Part shown: piece after piece, positions 25,096 through 31,559 of the stretch
Layout of the letters: each line of letters opens with the position of its first letter
Position numbering within the stretch: the stretch's first letter is position 1
NCBI RefSeq assembly: GCF_020532645.1
Contig: NZ_JAJAUZ010000054.1
Coordinates: 1-48,921 of the forward strand
Reading direction: 5' to 3'
From: Streptomyces bambusae
GTDB taxonomy: Bacteria; Actinomycetota; Actinomycetes; Streptomycetales; Streptomycetaceae
Length of the DNA: 48,921 bases
The notes under the pieces: generated by a model
What the model saw: the letters and a program-made list of their open reading frames with translations, nothing else
The model's database searches: none
Told to the model about the DNA's origin: nothing
Made by a program: the position numbers and the translations under genes

Positions 25096-26082
25096 ATGCC
25101 GCTGGCACAAGTGGGCCAGTATCCGCATATGACGCACGAACTCACCGCGGCAGGGATCGATCCGTTCGACGAGGGCGTCTACCGGGCGGTGCTGGCCCGG
25201 CGTACGGCGGCTCCGGGTGAACTCGCCGCCGATCTCGGCTGTTCGCCGCTGCGCGCGGCCAGGGCGCTGGACCGGCTGCACGACCACGGGCTGGTGGGGC
25301 GGCTCGCGGGAGTGCGCAGGCGGTACGCGGCGATCGAGCCGGCGGCCGCGGTCGAGTCGCTGGTGCGGACCAAGGCCGCGGAGCTGGACCGGGTGCGGGC
25401 GGCTGCGGGCGAGCTGTCCCGGCTCTTCGCGGCGGCCCAGACGGGCACGGCCGGGGAGGACCAGGTGGAGATCGCCACCGGCCGCGAGGCGCTCGGCCGC
25501 TGGTTCGTCCGCCTCCAGCAGGAGGCTCGCGAGGACGTCATGACGCTCGACCGGCCGCCGTACGCGCTGACCACCTCCAACCCGGTGGAGAGCACGGCGC
25601 TGGGGAGGGGGGTGCGCTACCGGGCCGTGTACGCCCCGGAGGCGCTGGAGTGGCCGGGGGTCCTCGACGACATCCGCGGGCTGGTGCGCCGCGGCGAGCA
25701 GGCCCGGGTGATGCCGGGCCTGCGGATCAAACTGGCCATCGCGGACCGCCGGCTGGCGCTGATGCCGCTGTCGCTGGACCTCGACGGGGTACGCGCCGCG
25801 GTCATCCGGCCCTCCACGCTGCTGGACGCCCTCACCGACTACTGGGAGCTGTGCTGGAAGCAGGCGCTGCCGCTCGACGTGCCGGCCGAGGACCCGCTCG
25901 GCGAGGAGGACCGGCTGGTGCTCACCCTGCTGGTGAGCGGCCTGAAGGACGAGGCCATCGCCCGGCAGCTCGGCTGCTCGGTGCGCACCATGCGCCGGCG
26001 GATGAGCCGCCTCCACAAACTCCTCGGCGCGGCGAACCGTTTCCAGGCGGGTGTGGTCGCGGCTCGCCGCGGGTGGATCTGA
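25096..26082 (+). CDS. TrmB-like regulator with C-terminal LuxR helix-turn-helix
   Basis: 328 aa from ATG 25096 (GGAGG with 7-nt spacing). The N-terminus is a TrmB/MarR-type winged helix (FDEGVYRAVLARRTAAPGELAADLGCSPLRAARALDRLHDHGLVGRL). The middle ~150 residues include VMTLDRPPYALTTSNPVE and a phospholipase-D-like sensor fold (RGVRYRAVYAPEALE, GEQARVMPGLRIKLAIADRRLALMPL). The C-terminus is a LuxR HTH (LVSGLKDEAIARQLGCSVRTMRRRMSRLHKLLGAANRFQAG). This two-HTH plan is common in Streptomyces. It is divergent from the subtilase with only 57 bp between starts, the arrangement expected for local control. Confidence 0.88.
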   Translation: MPLAQVGQYPHMTHELTAAGIDPFDEGVYRAVLARRTAAPGELAADLGCSPLRAARALDRLHDHGLVGRLAGVRRRYAAIEPAAAVESLVRTKAAELDRVRAAAGELSRLFAAAQTGTAGEDQVEIATGREALGRWFVRLQQEAREDVMTLDRPPYALTTSNPVESTALGRGVRYRAVYAPEALEWPGVLDDIRGLVRRGEQARVMPGLRIKLAIADRRLALMPLSLDLDGVRAAVIRPSTLLDALTDYWELCWKQALPLDVPAEDPLGEEDRLVLTLLVSGLKDEAIARQLGCSVRTMRRRMSRLHKLLGAANRFQAGVVAARRGWI

Positions 26083-26145
26083 CGCGGCGGGGCCGGCGCT
26101 CCGGCGAGGGCCGGGGCAGGTCAGGCCCCGACCCTGCGGTGGGCC

Positions 26146-27054
26146 CTACTGCGGGGCCCGGATGCTGTCGATGATGCGCGTCCAGTTGTCGCCGCCGTGG
26201 CCGTTCTTGATGGCGTGCAGGTAGTGGGACTGCACGGCCAGGGGGAGGGCGAGGTCGAGGCCGAGGGACTCGCTGGTTTCGAGGATGTGGTCCGCCGTCG
26301 CACCCATCATGGTGACCGTGCTGAGGTCGCCGGGGTGCTCTCCGGCATCGAGGGCGGTGCCCGGGTTCTCCTCGCCCGCCTTCAGGATGGCGCCGACCGA
26401 GTCCGCGGTGGCGAGCAGTTCGGGGAGCGCTTCCTTCGCTGCCATTCCTGCGGCGCCCAGCATGGCGGTGGCGTGCATGAGGGCGGACAGGGTGGTGAGG
26501 AACACGGTGAGTTGGGCCTGGTACATCATCTGGGCGAGGCCCGGATCCTCGCCGAGGTACTTGGGTGTTCCGAGCAGGGTCAGCGGTGCCCGGTGGCCGT
26601 CCAGCGCCTCGGCGCGGCCGCTGTAGTAGACGTAGGACGCCTCCGTGCCGACCATCGGGGCGGGGACCATGACGCCGCCGGTGAGGAACGCGGCCCCGTG
26701 GGACGCCGCCCAGGCTTCGGCCTCGCGGGTGCGTTCGGGGGTGTCGGAGCTGAGGTTGACCAGCGTACGGCCGGCGAGCGAGGCGGTGGCGTTGCCGAGG
26801 ATGTCGTACATCGCCCGGTAGTCGGTGAGGCTGAGGATGACGAGGCCGCTCGCCTCGACCGCGTCCTGCGGGGTCGGAGCGAGGGCCGCTCCTTCGGCGA
26901 CGAGGCCGTCGGCCCGGCTCGCGGTGCGGTTCCATACGGTGACCGGGTGGCCGGCGGTGAGGAGGGTGCGCGTCATCGCCTGGCCCATCGGGCCGAGCCC
27001 GATCACGGTCACGGGGCCGGCGTGGCTGGTGGTGGTGTCCTGTCGTTCGTTCAC
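26146..27054 (-). CDS. NADPH-dependent imine reductase-like oxidoreductase
   Basis: 302 aa from GTG 27054 (GGAGG is very close to it, so the exact start is uncertain). The Rossmann motif VTVIGLGPMGQAMTRTLLTAGHPVTVWNRT (GLGPMG at 19-24) has the NRT that reads NADPH. The family then runs NLSSDTPERTREAEAWAASHGAAFLTGGVMVPAPMVG and the all-alpha domain DPGLAQMMYQAQLTVFLTTLSALMHATAML. This matches the 6-phosphogluconate/3-hydroxyisobutyrate dehydrogenase superfamily, closest in pattern to bacterial imine reductases. It is divergent from an HxlR regulator across a clear inverted repeat, so it is probably its target. Confidence 0.87.
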   Translation of the reverse strand: MNERQDTTTSHAGPVTVIGLGPMGQAMTRTLLTAGHPVTVWNRTASRADGLVAEGAALAPTPQDAVEASGLVILSLTDYRAMYDILGNATASLAGRTLVNLSSDTPERTREAEAWAASHGAAFLTGGVMVPAPMVGTEASYVYYSGRAEALDGHRAPLTLLGTPKYLGEDPGLAQMMYQAQLTVFLTTLSALMHATAMLGAAGMAAKEALPELLATADSVGAILKAGEENPGTALDAGEHPGDLSTVTMMGATADHILETSESLGLDLALPLAVQSHYLHAIKNGHGGDNWTRIIDSIRAPQ

Positions 27055-27087
27055 TCCTCCATGCTCGAAGAGTGCCGATATTCTCGG

Positions 27088-27114
27088 AAGTACCCACTAT
27101 TTACTGCGGTACTT
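27088..27114. promoter_or_regulatory. Inverted repeat AAGTACC-N13-GGTACTT, probable HxlR operator
   Basis: The perfect 7-bp arms AAGTACC (27088-27094) and GGTACTT (27108-27114) lie in the 83-bp divergent region between the imine-reductase-like gene and the HxlR-type regulator. This stretch is AT-rich compared with its surroundings. HxlR-family proteins such as YodB bind TACT...AGTA-type repeats, and this one contains GTAC/GTACT cores. It would cover both promoters. Confidence 0.65.
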
Positions 27115-27137
27115 ACCTTTTGGTTAGGGGGGCCGAG

Positions 27138-27509
27138 ATGGCCAAGTCGTCGCGGACCGGTCCGTACATCTGCGGCATCGATGCGGCGCTCGACGTGGTG
27201 AGCGGCAAGTGGAAGGGGCTGATCCTCTGGGAGCTCGACACCCATCGGGTACGCCGCTTCGCCGAACTCCGGCGCGGTCTGCCGGGAGTGAGCGAGAAGA
27301 TGCTGACGCAGCACCTGCGCGAGATGGAGGCGGACGGCCTGGTGCACCGTCAGGTGTTCGCCGAGGTGCCGCCGCGGGTGGAGTACTCGCTGACCGAACA
27401 CGGGCACACGCTCAACCAGGCGCTCGGGCCGCTCGGTGCGTGGGGGATCGAGCGGATCCGGCGCGAGGGCTCCGAGAAGGTTCCCGTCCCCGAGGCGTCA
27501 TCCGCCTGA
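27138..27509 (+). CDS. HxlR-family transcriptional regulator
   Basis: 123 aa from ATG 27138 (AGGGGGG, 5-nt spacing). The winged-helix HxlR pattern is complete: CGIDAALDVVSGKWKGLILWEL, then RRFAELRRGLPGVSEKMLTQHLREMEADGLVHRQVFAEVPPRVEYSLTEHG. The single Cys12 is at the place used as redox or quinone sensor in many relatives, so the protein may respond to electrophiles. It is divergent from the imine-reductase-like gene over a 7+7-bp inverted repeat, the usual layout of an HxlR-controlled oxidoreductase. Confidence 0.93.
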   Translation: MAKSSRTGPYICGIDAALDVVSGKWKGLILWELDTHRVRRFAELRRGLPGVSEKMLTQHLREMEADGLVHRQVFAEVPPRVEYSLTEHGHTLNQALGPLGAWGIERIRREGSEKVPVPEASSA

Positions 27510-27564
27510 GCGGCCGGAGCGCCGGCGCCGTGCACGCGCCGGGGCGCACACCGCGGCCACCGCC

Positions 27565-29748
27565 TCATGTCCGGACCCGGCCGGCGGGCGGGGGCGGGGC
27601 CGCGGTGGTGCGCAGGAGGAGGACGGCGGTGTCGTCGGTGTAGTTGGCCGTGGGCCAGGCGTGCCGGATGAGGTGGTCGATGAGGTGGTCCACGTCCTGG
27701 TCGTGGTGGCGGGCGAGATGCTCGGCGAGGTCGGCGGCGGTCCGGTCCGCGTCGGTGCCGGGCACTTCCACGAGTCCGTCGGTGTAGAAGGCGAGCGTGG
27801 TCTGCGGCGGGAGGGCGAAGTCGCTGACGGGGTACGCCGTCCCCGTGTCGATGCCGAGCAGCGGGGCGGGGTCGAGTCCCACGACGAGGCCCGGCCGGCC
27901 GGGGCGGTGCAGGAGCGGCGGCGGGTGGCCGGCGCTCGCCAGGGTGGCTCGTCCGCGGGCGAGGTCGATCCTCGCGTACAGGGTGGAGACGAGCAGGTCG
28001 GTGCCGAGGTCCATCAGGACCTGGTTGGTGCGGGCCAGGACCTGGTCGGGCGGGGCGCCGGCGGTGGCGCGGATCGCGGTGCGCACCTGGCCCATCAGGG
28101 CGGCGGCGGCGACGTTGTGGCCCTGTACGTCGCCGATGACGGCGGCGACGGTGGTCGCGTCGAGGCGGATGACGTCGTAGAAGTCTCCGCCGATGTCCAT
28201 GCCGCGGCCTGCGGGCAGGTAGCGGGCCGCCATCGCGAGGCCCGGCACCTCCGGGAGGCCGTGCGGCAGGAGCGTTTCCTGGAGTCCCAGGGCGAGGCCG
28301 TGGACGGCGTCGTAGAGCCGGGCCCTGTCCAGGGCCTGGGCGATCAGGCCGGCGAGGGAGGTGAGGACGGCGCGTTCGTCGGCCGTGAACGCGTGCGGCC
28401 GGTCGTAGGAGAGGATGCAGCAGCCGACGGGCCGGCCGGAGATGAGCAGCGGCAGGAAGGCCCAGGCCTGTTTGCCGCTCATGAGGGGGGCATCGGGGAA
28501 CTCGCCCGCCATCTCCCGGGCACTGGCGAAGAACGACGGGACGCCGGTGGACAGGACGCGCCCGGCCGGGGTGACGTCGGTGCCCAGCGGCAGGCCGTCG
28601 AGGCGTTCGATGGCCTGCCGGTCGTAGCCGTGCCAGCCGGTGATCTTCAGGCGGCCGGCATCGGCCGCGGAGAGGACCAGGCCGTCGGCGCCGAAGGCGG
28701 GCAGGACCTGCCCGGCGACCAGCTCGACGACGTCGCTGACGGCCACGGTCTCGGTCAGGGCGGACGCCAGGTGCAGGAGCTGGTAGAGGCGTCCGCTGTG
28801 GGCGGTCCGGGACGCGGCGGAGGCGGAGCGGGCCGAGCGGGCGGCCCCGGACCCGTCGCCGTCGGTGACGGGAGCGGCGCCGCCGGGGGCGGGAGCGGGG
28901 GTGATGCGGACGCTGATGCCGCCGGCGTCCGGGTAGAGCTCGAAGCGCAGGCGGCGGTCCGGGGGCTGCGGGGCGGTGAACTCGACCGGTTCGCGGCTGA
29001 TGACGGCGGTGCGGTAGTGGTCTTCGACGGCCGGCTGGTCCAGCCAGGGCAGGGACTGCCAGGGCCGTGTCCCCAGCAGCCGGTCCGCCGCCCGGCCGAG
29101 CAGGGCGGCTGCCGCGCCGTTCACGAACGTGATCCGTCCCTCCAGGTCCAGGGCCAGCGCGCCCTCGGGCAACCGCTCGGCGTAGTCGGCGGCCGCCTGC
29201 CCGGTCCGGCCGGCGTACGGGTGCGGCTCGGCGAGTTCCACCCGGTGGGGCTGCTCGGGCGCCTCGGGCGGGTCAGGGTGTTCGTCGAGGGCGTACGCGA
29301 TGTGGCGGGCCTCGGCGGAGATGTGACCGCGCTCGCGGCGGGTGGCACGCTCCGGGTGGGTGGCAGGCCACAGCAGGACCAGGCCGCCCCAGCGGCGCGT
29401 GCGTCCGGACAGCGGCGCCGCCGCGAGGGCGAAGCGGTACGGCAGGCTCGCCGCGACCCGCGGGTACGCCCGGGCCAGGTCCTCCTGCGAGCCGACCCAC
29501 ACCAGGCGGTCCTCGCGGACGGCCTCGCAGACCGGAGCGGTGGTCGCGAGCGGGATCCGCCGCCAGGGCCACACCACCTCTTCCGGCAGCCCGCACAGCA
29601 CCGCCAGTGCGAGGGTCCGGCCTGCGTCGTCCAGCAGGTAGAGGGCCCCCGCGGAGGCGCCGGTCCGATGGACGGCCCCGACCAGCGCGGTGGCGAGCAG
29701 CCCCGTCCCGGCGGGCCGCTCTCCGGAACCCGGCGGGGCAGCGCACAT
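27565..29748 (-). CDS. SpoIIE/PP2C phosphatase with GAF-PAS-GAF sensor modules
   Basis: 727 aa from ATG 29748; no strong ribosome binding site. Order: a GAF-like domain (~15-150, GTGLLATALVGAVHRTGASAGALYLLDDAG), a PAS domain (~190-285, ALALDLEGRITFVNGAAAALLGRAADRLLGTRPW), a second GAF (~320-480, LLHLASALTETVAVSDVVELVAGQVLPAF) and the SpoIIE-type PP2C phosphatase (~495-720). The metal ligands of the latter are in GMDIGGDFYDV, VIGDVQGHN and TDGLVE, with YTDDTAVLLLR near the end. Such enzymes dephosphorylate anti-anti-sigma factors and so tune alternative sigma factors in Streptomyces. No partner anti-sigma kinase lies nearby. It is cytoplasmic and has no membrane segment. Confidence 0.92.
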   Translation of the reverse strand: MCAAPPGSGERPAGTGLLATALVGAVHRTGASAGALYLLDDAGRTLALAVLCGLPEEVVWPWRRIPLATTAPVCEAVREDRLVWVGSQEDLARAYPRVAASLPYRFALAAAPLSGRTRRWGGLVLLWPATHPERATRRERGHISAEARHIAYALDEHPDPPEAPEQPHRVELAEPHPYAGRTGQAAADYAERLPEGALALDLEGRITFVNGAAAALLGRAADRLLGTRPWQSLPWLDQPAVEDHYRTAVISREPVEFTAPQPPDRRLRFELYPDAGGISVRITPAPAPGGAAPVTDGDGSGAARSARSASAASRTAHSGRLYQLLHLASALTETVAVSDVVELVAGQVLPAFGADGLVLSAADAGRLKITGWHGYDRQAIERLDGLPLGTDVTPAGRVLSTGVPSFFASAREMAGEFPDAPLMSGKQAWAFLPLLISGRPVGCCILSYDRPHAFTADERAVLTSLAGLIAQALDRARLYDAVHGLALGLQETLLPHGLPEVPGLAMAARYLPAGRGMDIGGDFYDVIRLDATTVAAVIGDVQGHNVAAAALMGQVRTAIRATAGAPPDQVLARTNQVLMDLGTDLLVSTLYARIDLARGRATLASAGHPPPLLHRPGRPGLVVGLDPAPLLGIDTGTAYPVSDFALPPQTTLAFYTDGLVEVPGTDADRTAADLAEHLARHHDQDVDHLIDHLIRHAWPTANYTDDTAVLLLRTTAAPPPPAGRVRT

Positions 29749-29860
29749 ATCAGGACCATACGCCGGGAAGCGGGACCGATCGCGTCGGCCGGGGCGGGGC
29801 CCGTCGGGGCGGGGGCGCGGTCGGGTGGGTGACCGACGGGGCGGGGCGCGTGCGGGGCGG

Positions 29861-30115
29861 TCAGGCCGGCAGGCGGCTGCCGCACCGGGGGCAGACGCGC
29901 GGCGCCGGTGCGTCCGCGAGCCGGCCGCACTCGGGGCAGACGAGGTGAAGCAGGCAGGCGGGGTCACCGCCCGGGGCGTCCGGGCCGTACGGGGCGGCCG
30001 GGGCCGGGCGCGGGGCGGCCGCTGTGGCCGGGTCGGGGCCCCCGACGGGCAGGTGTGCGCCCGTCCCCTCGTGTGCGGGGGCATCGGCCTCGTCGGCGCG
30101 GACTCGTCGCGGCAC
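29861..30115 (-). CDS. Small zinc-ribbon protein
   Basis: 84 aa from GTG 30115; the frame is open to 30196, but the extra part runs through a tandem repeat. The last 30 residues carry two CPxCG knuckles (LVCPECGRLADAP and RVCPRCGSRLPA), a four-Cys zinc ribbon. The front is Pro/Ala-rich and disordered. Proteins of this kind often serve as small adaptors or nucleic-acid binders. It sits between the SpoIIE phosphatase and the CAP-domain gene on the same strand. The start is uncertain; the Cys pattern is the main reason to call it. Confidence 0.5.
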   Translation of the reverse strand: MPRRVRADEADAPAHEGTGAHLPVGGPDPATAAAPRPAPAAPYGPDAPGGDPACLLHLVCPECGRLADAPAPRVCPRCGSRLPA

Positions 30116-30150
30116 CTGGCGTCCCCGTTCCTTCGGGTGTCTTCCGGCTG

Positions 30151-30211
30151 TCCACCGGGGGTTTTCCGGGGTCCACCGGGGTTTTCCGGGGTCCACTGGG
30201 GACTTCCCGGG
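30151..30211. repeat. Three imperfect 20-21-bp tandem repeats
   Basis: The units begin TCCACCGGGGGTTTTCCGGGG (30151), TCCACCGGGGTTTTCCGGGG (30172) and TCCACTGGGGACTTCCCGGG (30192). They fill the gap between the CAP-domain gene and the zinc-ribbon gene. The run of TTTT is unusual for this GC level. They could be regulator-binding iterons or simple slippage products. Confidence 0.75.
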
Positions 30212-30259
30212 TTCGGTCCGGATGGTTCGCCGTTCATCTACCCCGTGTGCGGCCCGGTA

Positions 30260-30868
30260 TCACTGCTGGCAGCGGCCGAAGGTGACCACGTACGTGCCGG
30301 CCGTCGTGGAGGCGGCTCCTGCGCGGTCGGCCGAGCCGGGCTGGGCCCAGGGGCCGATGTCGCGGAGGGCCGACTTGAGGATGATGGCGCGGTGGCCGGG
30401 GCTGTTCATCCACCAGTTGACGGCTGCCTGCGGGGTTCCCGATCCGCCCCAGCCGGTGTACGTGATCTCGCTGAACTCCCACGAGCGGGGGTTGGGACAG
30501 TACCCGGCCGCCTGGATGCGGGTCTGCGGCGTGGAGCCGGTCTGCGGGTTGCGGTGGGAGTCCTTGCCCGGTCCCCACCACTTGAGCCGGACGGCGGCGA
30601 CGGCGTGCTGCCGGGCCGCGTCCGTAAGGGCCTGGTTGACCGTGAGCTGTGGCAGCCCGCGCTGGGCGCGCTGCACGTTGATCAGGCACAGCACGGCCTG
30701 CCGGGCCTGTTCGGCGGTCGCGGCGGTGGGAGCCTGGTTGGCGGCGGTCGCATCGCAGGCCGGGGCGGCGGCCGACGGGGCCGCGAGGACGGGCAGGAGC
30801 GTGGCCGACAGGGCGGCGGCCATCGCCGTACCGAGCAGTCTTGCGGTGTGCGTGGTGTGACGGTGCAC
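30260..30868 (-). CDS. Secreted CAP (SCP/PR1) domain protein
   Basis: 202 aa from GTG 30868 (GGGAGG 10 nt upstream). The signal peptide covers ~1-36 (LLGTAMAAALSATLLPVLAAPSAAA). The CAP domain follows: QAVLCLINVQRAQRGLPQLTVNQALTDAARQHAVAA, then the Glu-bearing WEFSEITYTG, then QAAVNWWMNSPGHRAIILKSALRDIGPWA and the last strand TYVVTFGRC. The conserved NW..S.GHR motif is intact. Cysteines (near 38, 63, 123 and the C-terminus) suggest disulfides. Bacterial CAP proteins are exported, and their substrates are mostly unknown. The Septum_form-like gene lies 85 bp upstream on the same strand. Confidence 0.88.
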   Translation of the reverse strand: MHRHTTHTARLLGTAMAAALSATLLPVLAAPSAAAPACDATAANQAPTAATAEQARQAVLCLINVQRAQRGLPQLTVNQALTDAARQHAVAAVRLKWWGPGKDSHRNPQTGSTPQTRIQAAGYCPNPRSWEFSEITYTGWGGSGTPQAAVNWWMNSPGHRAIILKSALRDIGPWAQPGSADRAGAASTTAGTYVVTFGRCQQ

Positions 30869-30953
30869 GGTGGATGCACCTCCCGTGATCTCGGCGACGG
30901 CGTGGCCCTCGGTCCGGGCCGGGCGGCGCGACGCCGCAGCCAGGCGGGTGTGT

Positions 30954-31457
30954 TCAGGGCGTGCCGGCGCGGACCGAGCCGGTGGTCGGGCCGGTGGGGT
31001 CGCCGAGGAAGCAGACGACCTTCCGGGCGCCCAGGTCCCAGGTGTCGGCGGACGGATGGTGGTGGTACACGGACATCGTGTCCGGGAGCTCCGCATCGGC
31101 GCCCACGTAGCCGGAGACCGCGGCCGGGCCGCACCTCTCGCCGGCGACGGCGATGATCTTCTTCTCTCCCGGGTAAGGCCCGTCGGGCATGTTGAAGGTG
31201 ACGAACGCCTCCGACTGGTGCGGCTGGTCGCAGGGGACGATGTCCACCGACGACGGAGCTCGCCCCGACTCGTCGGTCTTGTACTCCTTCAGCTCGAGGC
31301 TGCTGTTGAAGCAGTCCCCCACCTCGACCTCCAACGTTTCCTCGGAAGCGGCGGCACCGAAGGCCGGGCCGGCTCCGGCGGCACCGAAGAGCAGTGCGCA
31401 GGCGAGGGTTATGCCGTGGGCGGTGCGGGGACGCGGTGTTCGGAACGGTCTGGACAT
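30954..31457 (-). CDS. Secreted Septum_form-like protein
   Basis: 167 aa from ATG 31457 (AAGGAG 10 nt upstream). The signal peptide covers ~1-36. The mature part has the pattern VGDCF...VDIVPCDQPHQSEAFVTFNM...YPG...AGERCGPAA, then a second half with KVVCFLGDPTG. This VGDCF/VPCD.PH..E arrangement matches the actinobacterial Septum_form (septum formation) domain of exported proteins. The four Cys probably form two disulfides. No lipobox is seen, so it should be released or weakly wall-attached. Confidence 0.8.
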   Translation of the reverse strand: MSRPFRTPRPRTAHGITLACALLFGAAGAGPAFGAAASEETLEVEVGDCFNSSLELKEYKTDESGRAPSSVDIVPCDQPHQSEAFVTFNMPDGPYPGEKKIIAVAGERCGPAAVSGYVGADAELPDTMSVYHHHPSADTWDLGARKVVCFLGDPTGPTTGSVRAGTP

Positions 31458-31518
31458 ACGCGTGGCACTCCTTGTGCTGTGTGCGAGACGCGACGGTCGT
31501 TCCCCCTTCCCACGCTAC

Positions 31519-31538
31519 GCCCGGGTGGCCCCCCGGGC
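31519..31538 (-). terminator. Hairpin after the N-terminal-HTH LuxR regulator
   Basis: GCCCGGG / CCCGGGC, 7-bp stem with a 6-nt loop, 22 bp after the minus-strand stop at 31560. Further GC-rich complementarity lies around it. No U-run. Confidence 0.4.
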
Positions 31539-31559
31539 CCGGCGGGGGCGGCCGGACCT

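Noticed and set aside
29121..29930. 269-codon frame overlapping the start of the SpoIIE gene
   Set aside because: Out of frame with the GAF/PAS/PP2C domains; Arg/Pro-rich shadow.
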